From Malaya genurostris (lineage: Eukaryota; Arthropoda; Insecta; Diptera; Culicidae), in NCBI RefSeq assembly GCF_030247185.1, contig NC_080571.1, forward strand, positions 33,654,753-33,718,752: a stretch of DNA of 64,000 nucleotides, read 5' to 3'. Both the position numbers and the translations under genes were made by a program. Under the pieces are notes generated by a model. It did not search any database, was not told where the DNA came from, and saw nothing but the letters and a program-made list of their open reading frames with translations. Shown here one piece after another: positions 11,498 to 21,800 of the stretch (the first letter of the stretch is position 1; each line of letters opens with the position of its first letter).

Positions 11498-12680
11498 TAA
11501 AGCTTGCTTCAGATAGAATTGGAACAAAGACAATTGCCTGTATTTCAGTTATTTATTATTGATTATTCGTCCATCGTTTTAGCTATCTTATTCCACTAGG
11601 TGGGCTAAGTGTTCTATCTGATTGATGTCTTTGACAACCTTTCCCTTTGCCTTGAGTCTCCTCTTCATGATTGCCCAGTATTTCTCAATAGGGCAGAACT
11701 GGGGGCAGTTGGGTGGGTTAAGGTTTTTCGGAACAAACTGGACCCCTTTCTCTGCATACCATTCATGAACGACTTTGCTGTAATGACAGCTTACCAAATC
11801 TGGCCAAAACATTACGGGATGGTCGTGGGATAGAATGAACGGAAAAATTCGTTTTTGAAGACACTCTTTTTGGTATAGTTCCGATGTCATTGTCTTATTT
11901 GTAACGAAAACTTTCGTTTTTTTTTTACCACAGCTGCAAATGCTCTGCCAAATCATAAATTTTATTGCAAATTTGTCGGCAAAAACAAATTTAAATTTGG
12001 CTGGAACATCCCCCCGAGCCGTTGCCAAGTAAAATTTTTGACCTGGGATTTGCCCGAAGTCAGCCTTGACATAGGTTTCATCGTTCATCAGAAGACACCC
12101 GTCGAACTTGGTCAGCACCTGGTCATATAGTTTCCGAGCACGAATATTGACCACACTATTCTGTTTTATGGTCCGATTTGGTTGTTTGCTAGCTCGATAC
12201 GACTTGATTCCTTCCCGGAGTCGAGTTCTCCTCACGGTACTACGGGCAGCACCGAATTTGCTGGCCAAATCACGGTCCGACAGATTAGGATTCCTCTTAA
12301 TCGTCTTCAAAATCTTACCACGCAGTTTCCGGTCGACAGTTCCACTCCGACGATTGGCTTGAGGTTTCCGAATCGTCGTCAATGTTTCCTTATACCGTTT
12401 GGTAACGCGCCATACGGTATTTCTGGGCATTTCCAGCTGTTTAGCTAGCCTAGATGCAGACCACAATGGATTTTCCAAATAACTGTGCACAATTTTTTCC
12501 CTTCTTTCGGCTTCCATGTTGATTGTTTACAAAGTACAGTCGATTTGCGGAATGTCAAAAATCATACATGAAGCTGACAAAATTCCCGACATGTGGGCGC
12601 CAAGAACTTCCAAATCCGTCCACCAGGAGCGCCACAACATGAGCAAAAGTTTGTTCCAATTCTAAATGAAGCAAGCTTTA
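11498..12680 (-). mobile_element. ITmD37E (DD37E) DNA transposon, best-preserved copy
   Basis: Terminal inverted repeats of about 30 bp start TAAAGCTTGCTTCA at each end (11,498-11,528 and 12,650-12,680), with two adjacent mismatches and TA target duplications. The 1.18-kb element encodes a nearly full transposase on the minus strand. It lies inside a family A repeat. The uninterrupted counterpart at about 52,585-52,605 shows what the site looked like before insertion. Confidence 0.93.
11588..12517 (-). CDS. DD37E transposase (309 aa, C-terminus clipped)
   Basis: This enzyme would cut the transposon ends and integrate them at TA. The N-terminal half is a paired helix-turn-helix DNA-binding region (SASRLAKQLEMPRNTVWRVT; SDRDLASKFGAARSTVRRTR). 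The catalytic triad is visible: Asp in LLMNDETYVKADF, Asp in FWPDLVSCHYS and Glu in CPIEKYWAIMKRRL. The last two are separated by 37 residues, which defines the group. The frame stops at VE-TAA, but shifting by one base just before gives WNKIAKTMDE and then a stop. A single-base indel near 11,590 therefore removed about ten normal C-terminal residues. The rest of the frame is open, so the copy is young or recently active (inference). Confidence 0.92.
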   Translation of the reverse strand: MEAERREKIVHSYLENPLWSASRLAKQLEMPRNTVWRVTKRYKETLTTIRKPQANRRSGTVDRKLRGKILKTIKRNPNLSDRDLASKFGAARSTVRRTRLREGIKSYRASKQPNRTIKQNSVVNIRARKLYDQVLTKFDGCLLMNDETYVKADFGQIPGQKFYLATARGDVPAKFKFVFADKFAIKFMIWQSICSCGKKKTKVFVTNKTMTSELYQKECLQKRIFPFILSHDHPVMFWPDLVSCHYSKVVHEWYAEKGVQFVPKNLNPPNCPQFCPIEKYWAIMKRRLKAKGKVVKDINQIEHLAHLVE

Positions 12681-12880
12681 CGCGACGGTACGTGCGGCTT
12701 TGCTCCGTTCTCAGCGTGATTTGTTCAATTTTGTATAGCGTGCAGGATTGCCACATTAAAATTTATATTTTTCAGTTGAAAAAAAAATGTTAATTTCTAG
12801 TTATTTTATTCAATTTGTATCTATATGTTAGTGTTATTACAAAATATGATAACGATACTTTTCTATAAAAGTACATTATT
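12681..12880 (+). repeat. Family A repeat, copy 2, right part
   Basis: This continues the repeat after the transposon. CGACGGTACGTGC, the GTATAGCGTGCAGGATTGCC phrase and the AT-rich tail correspond to 52,595-52,740 in the uninterrupted copy. Confidence 0.7.
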
Positions 12881-12889
12881 GCCTTCCTC

Positions 12890-13490
12890 ATATAGAAAGT
12901 TTATGCAATCACTTGAAAAATTGCCTAGTGAAAATTGTCCCAGAGGGCTAAGTGTTCTATATCATTCATCGAGCTGAGCAATGTATGTGTTTGTGCGTGT
13001 ATGTGTGTGAGTATATGTCATATCATGTACTAAACGAACCGACTTCGGATATACTGGTTCCAGGTTCCCGGTTCCAGAAGTACCGGAAATAGTAGTCAAA
13101 AGATTTAAAATGAAACTCATTCAATTTTCTCATATATGATTTGATCGATTTCCCCAAACAGCCTCAAATAAAAGTTCTTATAGTCACATAGGTTGCTGGT
13201 TATTTTAATCCGGGTCCGACTTCCGGTTCCAGAGCTATAGGGTAAAGTGTGTTTAACCATTTAGTGCGACGATGCTAAATGAAGAGAAATTCTTATTAAC
13301 TCGACACAACTGCTTACAAATTAAAAAGGTTATGTTAGTTTAAACCCAAAGAAATTTTCTTATTTTATTCAAGATTTACAAAAAAAAAGTTTCTTTATAG
13401 AATCTTCTAGTGATATTTTTGAAAATATTAGTAATATGAGAAAGGTACCATTTTACCACTAGGTGGATTAAACAAGGGTTTTTATTGGTT
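12890..13490 (+). repeat. Family A repeat, copy 3
   Basis: It begins near the phrase GCCTTCCTCATATAGAAAG, has a GTGTATGTGTGTGAGTATATG tract, the CGACTTCCGGTTCCAGAGC block, and the family 3' end ATGAGAAAGGTACCATTTTA plus CCACTAGGTGGATTAAA. It is very close to copy 1. Confidence 0.8.
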
Positions 13491-14251
13491 TTCAATCGCT
13501 CCAATAATGCACACTTATACTTGCGGTCGAAAATTATACCATGACATTCCCAAGGAACCGACTTCTTGACCTTTCCGCCCCTTTGCAGTTTCCCTGTACC
13601 ACTTCGGAGCACTCGTGCCGACGTCAGAAATTCGCTCTCGCACTGGTGTCGATTCTATGTTAAATGAGCCATGCCGGGTTTTTGTTGTTGCGATGATATC
13701 CGTCTCTCTTTGATGGCACTGATTCAATCGTGTGAAGAGTTGCCAGTGAGCGTTCTTTGATACGATAAAAGCCATCCTTGACCACGAGTATGGACCACAA
13801 AAAAGAAACTCACTAATGTCATCAACCTTCCACAGACATTACCACAGTATGTCAATTTGATTAATATAGTCCTACGAGAACATACCGCACTTCAAAGTAA
13901 TGCAAAAGTCACACGTTCATATACTGATTTCTTTTTTCCAGTGAAATTATGGATGCCCTAGATCTTAACTAGATTCTCTGCAACCAATCAATTCCGTAAT
14001 GTTCATTTCATAAAATACAATTCACTGAAGCATGTTGGATTGTTTTGTATACGTATAAATGAAGAATAACCTTCATTATTCAAAAAAAAATTTTGCGCGA
14101 TCTTCGCGTAAATTAAATAAAAAAAATTGCGTTATTTGAAATTAAGTTTGCGTAAATTGAGATTTTAGTGTACTGGAAACTGGGATCGGTATAATCGAAG
14201 TCCGTTCACTTGGCCATCAACTAACATAACCAGCATATTAAAACAACTCTG
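13491..14251. other. No recognisable gene
   Basis: The two minus-strand frames here overlap each other and lack domain features. Nothing else stands out. Confidence 0.45.
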
Positions 14252-14407
14252 GGGACGTGTATAGCGTGATGGGATAGTCATTGCCTTTCACGCAGCCCGC
14301 CTGGGTTCGATTCCCAACCCCGCACATAGGGTCAGAAAGATTTTCTGGTCCGAAGAGGCGAATGACCTAAGATGTTAAAGCCTCTATAATTGAAACAAAA
14401 AAAAAAC
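14252..14407 (+). repeat. tRNA-derived SINE, best copy
   Basis: The 5' part is tRNA-like, with TAGCGTGATGGGATAGTC in A-box position and GGGTTCGATTCCC as B box. It is followed by the SINE body GTCCGAAGAGGCGAATGACC and the tail TTAAAGCCTCTATAATTGAA plus an A run. This is an internal pol III promoter of a retroposed element. The folded cloverleaf of a real tRNA is not kept. Feilai-type by resemblance. Confidence 0.85.
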
Positions 14408-14449
14408 AATTCAAAACCAAATTTTGAAGGAAAAACATCGTCGCTCTAA

Positions 14450-14780
14450 AAAACGAAAAGAAATTTAGAACACACTTCACCCGGCAATTCCGGAACCGGA
14501 AGTCGGATCCAGATAAAATTCAAAGCCAACCTTTGAGACCATTGTTTTTTTTATTTGAGCCTAAGTTATTCGATTTAGTCATCTCTGCAAAATAAGAAGT
14601 TAGTTTTTTTGGGAGTTTTTGATTACTATTTCCAGTACATTCGGAGTCAGTTAGTTTAAATTACGTTTTTTGTATCGTCGCTCTAAACGACGGTTTGAAC
14701 TTTCAAACACACTTTCCCCCTGTAGCTCTGGAACCGGAAGCCTTCGAATTTCGGAACCACAAGGGCAAGGAAAGGGAAAT
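14450..14780 (-). repeat. Family A fragments, reverse orientation
   Basis: AATTCCGGAACCGGAAGTCG and CTCTGGAACCGGAAG are reverse complements of the family A hallmark block. The pieces are short and diverged. Confidence 0.6.
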
Positions 14781-15199
14781 GATAACATGCTATGCGGGAC
14801 CAAGAGATCATTCATTCAACTATCTCCGAGTGCATATTTTTGGTCGTTTTTCACAGTTGCCTGCTTTAAAATGTTCTAAATAACATAAGTCTGCCTGTAA
14901 ATTTCTCCACCGTTTAATTCGGAAGTAGTTCAATGCACATGCTGAATTTCACTAGCTGTTCAAAGTAATGCAGAACAACCAAGGATAAGCTATTTTTGTT
15001 ATACTGGGGTGTTGCCAAAACAAACTAACCCCTCGGGAGCCTACTTATTTGGTGTTAAACTTCGACAAACTGTTACTCACTCAAAGTCATGAACCAAATA
15101 AAGAAAAGCTGAACTTGAGTGCATACACTATTCTCACGGCACGTATCGACTTTGTTGATTTTACAGTAGGTAACCAACAGAACTCCCTCTTCGCAAGCC

Positions 15200-15781
15200 C
15201 TTGTTAGACACTGGTAGTCTTAGTGGCACCGGAGTCCGACATTGCCAATAGCAGCCGCCAACAGCCGGTCTGTTAAATTATGAACCAAGATACGAGTTAT
15301 TTTAATATTGCACCACATGGCTTCTAAATAGCGCGCACCGTGGAACCTCGCGGAAAGCCATCCATCGGTGCCAGTTGATGGAAAGACTGATAGTTGGAAA
15401 GTGCTTTCACATTGACAGTGACTGTTTGCAGGAGTTATTATTTATTCGAGCCTGATATATTCTTGTCGCTCAGTTCATGATAAATGCCTGGGCATAAATG
15501 GCACAGGTCCGACTGCCGGAACGGAATTCAGTACTGGTAGTCTTGCATCGACCGTAGAACCGCGTACAGGAAAGCATTAGGCATCAACGTATAATCGACA
15601 TTGCGATAAATTGCGGTAGTCTATCGTCAGTGACAATGAAGAAATTTTTGTCGGTGCAGATTTTGTAAAGCAAGTTGAAATGGTGCATTAGAAATAGCGA
15701 ATGCGATAACGTCATACAATATGGAATAGCTAGTGCGATTCGATTCAAACTTGCGGCTATAAGTGTCACTGTGGGGCCATA
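15200..15781 (+). promoter_or_regulatory. Probable 5' flank and 5' UTR of the CTL gene
   Basis: This is the DNA directly upstream of the CTL start codon. An arthropod initiator-like TCAGT occurs near 15,469. I see no TATA box in the right place and no clear downstream element. A promoter here is inferred from position only. Confidence 0.3.
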
Positions 15782-15841
15782 ATGTTTTGCTGCTGTATCG
15801 GTAATCGTTCCGACAAAGTCTCACCCGGAGAGTCAGTACAG
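15782..15841 (+). CDS. CTL gene, coding exon 1
   Basis: Twenty codons, MFCCCIGNRSDKVSPGESVQ, then donor GTAGGT. The Cys cluster is a likely palmitoylation-prone N-terminus (inference). It ends in phase 0 and joins exon 2 in frame. It is placed 8.7 kb from exon 2 by frame, the donor and the MxCC start typical of the family. Confidence 0.75.
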
Positions 15842-18800
15842 GTAGGTAATCTGTTTTATTCAATATGTTCAAATTCTATAACAGTCGCCCAAATATGAAG
15901 AAAATGTTAACAATGACTAAAAAGAACTATCTGAAACAGAAATAATTAGCAAGCTTTTGTGAAGCATGAAAATATCAATTATTTATCTAAATTCAGGCGC
16001 CTTCTATTAGTTGCCTGAATTTTTCAATAATGGTATTATAAACGGTATAAAGGAAATTGCATTTGAATTATGTTTAGAACATGAAATCTCGTTATTAACA
16101 CTCCAAGTATCAAGTCTAAAAAAGGGTGAAACGGTAAATTCGAGCTGTCACAGCTCAGCTTTCTCACAATGAATTTCAATCAATTTTACACCTTCGAATT
16201 TCGTGAAGTTCGTAGATTGATTGAAATATATTGTAGCTGATGATCGGTTAAGAAAAACTAATGAAAATGTGGACAATCACTCCAGGTTTTTCACACGCGC
16301 AAAATATGCGCTATCTGCTTTTCAATTTTCCTTTCTTTGGTATAAACCTCGCGAATAGAAAATTGAGAACCGAGTCATAACTTTGTTGCCATTTAACCGA
16401 TTTTCGAAAGGGCGCACAGTGGTTCGAATCAATAAAAACGTGGACATAAGTCAGTAGCTGCCAAACCGTTCTTTTAATGCATATAGTGGCTTTAAAGAAA
16501 TTATTTAGAAAATATATTCCGCGTAATTTGATTCTATCCCTAATTGTTCATGGCCTACTTTGACAAAAAATATAACCATAACTTTTTTTACCAAAAGTGT
16601 AGGTCGCACCGTTTCGGATATACAAAGTGTTTTTGTGACAACCCCCATAAAACCATTTTTTTATTCATAACTTGTTTCAAGTTATTTTTTATGCATACTT
16701 TGTTTGGAATAATTGAAGAAAATAAAAAATCCCATATTTTTGTTGAAGGTAGTGAAGGTAGGTTTGTTGTTTCCTGGTAAAGTTATACAACATTTTACCT
16801 TTTTTTTCCTATGATAAAATCTTACACCGAAGCGGAATATACAACTTTATGCAGCTGATTTTTACAAAATTTATAGGAAAAGATATGCCCAATACTACAA
16901 AAAAATTGTAAGTAGAACTCGATGGAACTTTACTTTTCTTTACGTTTCGTCTTATGTCGTTTTCGCTTGATACCAAACCTAACCCAGTTTCCACCCTAAC
17001 TGCTGTCAAACCGTTTGTTTGAAGCTAGTTTCGAACCTAGTTTTAACGTTGTTGAACTGAAAATCGAGTCAGTTTCGAACCTGGTTGTTATATCAGGTTT
17101 GCTCAAACCGCCGTTGCTAAGCGCGAAAACAACACAGTTTCGTGAAAAGTGTTTGTTTGAAGAAACTACCCTGGGTCAGTTTCAGTGTTCTCAAGCGAAA
17201 ACGACATTAGACTCGTCAGTGCAGAGCAGTTCAAATTGAACTTTTTAGGCCATTCCAAAGTTAGTTATTGAATTATGACAACCCCCTTAAAACTAGTTTT
17301 CTAATCATAACTTGTTTCAAGTTATTTTTTTACATATTTTGTATGGAATAATTGTAGAAAATATAAAATCCCATAATTTTGTAGAAAGTAATGCATAGGT
17401 TTATTCTTTTCTGAAAAAGTTATACATCATTTTACTTATTTTTACCTAGGAAACCTTGTACCGAAGCGAAATATGCAACTTAATGCAGCAAACTTTTACA
17501 ATCCTTTTAGGAAATTATATTCCTAATCCAATTTATTTTTTAATAAGAATATCCTGAGTACTATTCGTGTGACTCATTTTCACTATGGCCGTGCTGAAAC
17601 CATGCATGATTAAGAAACGGAGGGTGTCACGCGTCTTCTATTTCTGTAACTCACTTTTGCAGTGAGCGTAGAGATGGGCAATTCGTTCCTGAGCTATTCC
17701 AGTGAATCGAATCTTTAAAAAGAGCTGATAGCTCAAAGCTCTTTTTAAAAGAACCGCAGCTCACCAGTTCACCGCACTGGTAAGCAGGGATGCCAGGTTC
17801 ACAGATTAATCTGTGTTCCACAGATTTTCAACCTTTTGCACAGATTTAAAAAATGGCACAGATTCATGAAAATGGTCACATATTTACACAGGTTCTGAAA
17901 TCGATCACAGATTTTTGCAATTGATCACAGTTTTGCACCAAAAATTACAGAGCGTTAGGAAATAGTGAGACCTTTTTTTGCTTACCAAAATCATTCCGAT
18001 TAGTTATTATGGAAACGGGGAAACGTGCACAGATTTTGCACAGACAGGTTTTTGGCTTGATCACAGATTTTTTAAAAAATGACCTCGCATCCCTGCTGGT
18101 AATGTGGAAACAAGCTACAAGCTTAACGGATTTTCGGCTCTTGAAGAGCGAGTTATAAATGAGAAGAAATGTGTGCATGAGCTTTTGTTCGTTTTTCTTT
18201 AACAGATTGAATGAGCCGTTGTCAATAAGAAATCTTACCTCTCACTCAGTAGGCTAAGGTACATTCAGGGATGCCACTTTTGCAGATATTCTCAAACATG
18301 ACATAATAATAATTCGCAAACAAGTTAGTTCGCATAGCATTGTTCTTTGTGCATCAATGATTTCGATCATGCATATGAAAGAAAAACGGCGCAAAACAAA
18401 CCTTCAATTCAATTTAAATGAGCTGATGAGCTGATACATAGAATCGATCCCCCCCCCCCCCCCCCCCCCCCCCCCTTAACAAAATTAAGGTGCCACTTTC
18501 AAAAGAAGCGTAATATAATCTTGTAAAACTTCTTCGAAGACACGTTAGCTCTTAAAAATCAGTGAAAGTCAGTACAGACTTTTGACCGTCTTTTTCCAGT
18601 TTTGGATCACTGTGGGGCGTAGTCGGTTTAGCATGTAAAAACTTAAGTTTACGTTTCGTCTTCGAATCATCAGTGCGTCAGCAGATTATGTTGAACTGCT
18701 GACGCAAACCCCCGGATCAACATAATCCGCTGAGCAGACGTAAAGTTAATGCTATTTGCAAGACACTTTTTTATTGCACAAGAAGTGTAACGTCTAAACT

Positions 18801-21800
18801 GACGTCTCGAACGCACTGATGAGTCGAAGACGAAACGTAAACTTAAGTTAAAATGGTTATGTGCACCTAGCATAAATTTGGGGGTAAAAGCAAGCTTTTT
18901 CCCCTTCAAATTACCATGTAAAAACTGCCCCCAAACAGAAATTGAATTGATTTGACAAAATTTATATTGGAGATAATTTTTCCTAAAATTTCAAATTTCT
19001 GATTTTAATTCTGTTTACATTTTTCAAAAAATTCTTGAGCAAAAAAAAATTGATAGGGAACGACGGTAGCGTGATGGGTTAGTTCGATTCCCAATGGATC
19101 AAGGTCATTTCGCCGTAAGCCATTTCGCAGTAAGCCGTTTCGCCGAAAGGGTAATTTCGCCGAATGCCATTTCATTTCGATTTTCGCCGATTCCTGCAAT
19201 TGTGTTAATATTATAGTTGGAATTGATTGGGAATAAAAACAAATGAATGATAATACGTTAACGCCCGTTTTGTTGACCTACAATTGTACATCTTGAATAA
19301 ATATTGATTCTTGTACTCTTGAATAAAGATTGAACTTCAGAGTGGAGTTCTCTAGGTAACTTGTTGACTATTAGCCACTAAGCATCAAAGCAGTTGCATA
19401 GGTGTATCTACCAAGCAAATGTATGTGATATTTTCCGTTTACTAAGTGAAAAAATATCTAATGCGGCTTTGACACATCGATTTGATTCGTGTGCTGTCCG
19501 ACATCGCAACCGCTCGTCCGGACCTAACTAAAGCAAAGAAACCTAGCTTTGAGTAGACCGGGCAATCGAGTCGGTTACAGGCAGTGGTGGTAAAGCATCG
19601 ATTCCGAACACGCAAAACGTGTTCGTTCCGAACCAAAAAGCGAACCACCATCGCGAGTATGAATTTACCGATACCATCGTTCGAGCAAGCATCACCGAAC
19701 CAAGAAGCGAGGCTGATGGTGAAAGAACCGATGCTTTAGTTTGTGAGCCTATCGTTACTAGTATGTTCATGAACATCCGATTCGAGTACTATAGGCTGTT
19801 GCTTCGGATGAACCGAACTTTGTCAGCTGCGGCTGGACGTTTCAGTTTTTGGGTAGCTTAGCAGAGTATGGTAATTTTGTACATTTCCAGCGAGCGTAGG
19901 GTGGCTCAATATGATAAATTGAAAATGTTTTAACATTTGCAAATTCGATATTGAATAAATTGTTGAGTCAATAGCAATTAAAATTGAGTAATTTTTGGCA
20001 TTTACAACGGGCGTAGGGTGTCTGTATATGGAAAATAGACATATTTTTGACTAATCTCATTTCGATGCTCTATTGATTAGTAAATAAATAGCAGTTCGAA
20101 TTGGATAATTTTTTACATTTTCAGCGAGCGGGGGTGGCGCAATTTGAAAATTTGTAAATTTTTTGATTTTTACTAATTTGATGTTTTATTAAATATTGAT
20201 TCAAAAGCAAATAAAATTTGCTTTTGAATCAATATTTTGGACATTTTCGTAGGGTGGTTCTATTTGAAAAATCGACTAAAATTGTATCTTAGACTAATTC
20301 GATGGTCTGTTGATTCTGGAAATAGTTTTTTACATTGTTATCGAGCGTAGGGTACTTCAATATGAAAATTTCCATATATTTAGACTTTTGCTGATTTCAT
20401 GTTCCATTTAATAGTGAGTCAATAGCAATGTAAATTTGATAATTTTGGACATTTTCGTCGAGCGTAGGGTGGTGCTATTTGGAAAATTTTAAAATTTTTG
20501 ACTAATGTCGATTCAATGTCCTATTAATTGGTGAATCAATAGCAGTTCCAATAGGATTTCCAATTTCCAGCGAGCGTAGTGTGGTCCTATTTGAAAAATG
20601 TTAGTATTTGAATTGGCAGATCCGATGCTTTATTGACTGATGAATGAAATAAATTCGAATAGAATAATTTTATACATATCTTGTGGGCGTGGAATGGCTT
20701 AATATAAAAATTTGGGAATACTTTACCTCTTGCTAATTCAATGTTTAATAGATAGCAATTGGAATATTAGAATTTTAAGCATTTTATTCGGTGGTAAGGC
20801 AGCTTTATATGAGAAATTGGGACCTATTTTTCCAAATCGGATGCTGTATTGAATAATATATAAATAGTAGTGGTGTGAACCATCGGACTTAAACATGCAA
20901 AGTGTCGAAGTGCCTGTGATTTTAATTGTAATTTTTAATGCGCTATTGCTTATTTTATATTAAACCCCCCTACGATCGCTGAAAATGTTCTTATCATCAT
21001 CATGAAAATCATCTTATTTGAACTGCTGTTAATTTATCAATCAATAGAGCATCGAATTGACCATCCTATGGTCCCTGAAAATCTCAAAAATGAGCAATTT
21101 GTAATTGTTATTAATTCACTATTAAATGAAACATTTTATCAGCAAAAGTCAAAATACTTACAAGTTTTCATATTGCACCATCCTACACTCACCGAAAATG
21201 CCCAAAACTATTCAATTCGAACTGCTATTGATCCAACAATCAACAAACCATCGAATTGGTATTAGTCAAAAATTTTACAATTTTTCAAATAGAAAAACCC
21301 TACGATGTCAGATAATTTAATAAATCATCGAATTAGTAAAAAAAATCCAAATTTTCAAATTTCGCCACTCTACGCTCTCTGAAAATGTCTAAAATTATCC
21401 AAGTTGAACTGCTATTGATTCAACAATCAATAGAACATCAAATTTAAATACGCTCGTTGAAAATACCTGAAATTACTTAATTTTCTTTGCTATTGACTCA
21501 CCAGTTTATTAAACATCGAATTTGCAAGAGTAAAATAAATCCCTTTTCATATTGAGACACTCTACGATCGCTGAAATGTTCCAAAATATTCAATTCTCAT
21601 TGTTATAGATTCTATAACCAAAACCATAAAATTTGCAAAAGATCCAAAACTTACTATTTTCCATATCGAGCCACCCTACGCACACTGATAATGTCCAAAA
21701 TAATACCATTTGAATTGCTATTGATCGATTTATCAATCGAACAAAACAATTTTTTTTTGTGCTGATCACGTGTGCATTGATAATTTCAAAACCAGGATGC

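Noticed and set aside
14252..14330. tRNA gene
   Set aside because: A- and B-box-like sequences are present, but no complete cloverleaf, and the segment continues into a SINE body and tail that recur elsewhere in the window.
19870..21780. CRISPR-like array
   Set aside because: Units are long, diverged and tandem without conserved repeats and unique spacers; the DNA is animal and the array is a minisatellite.
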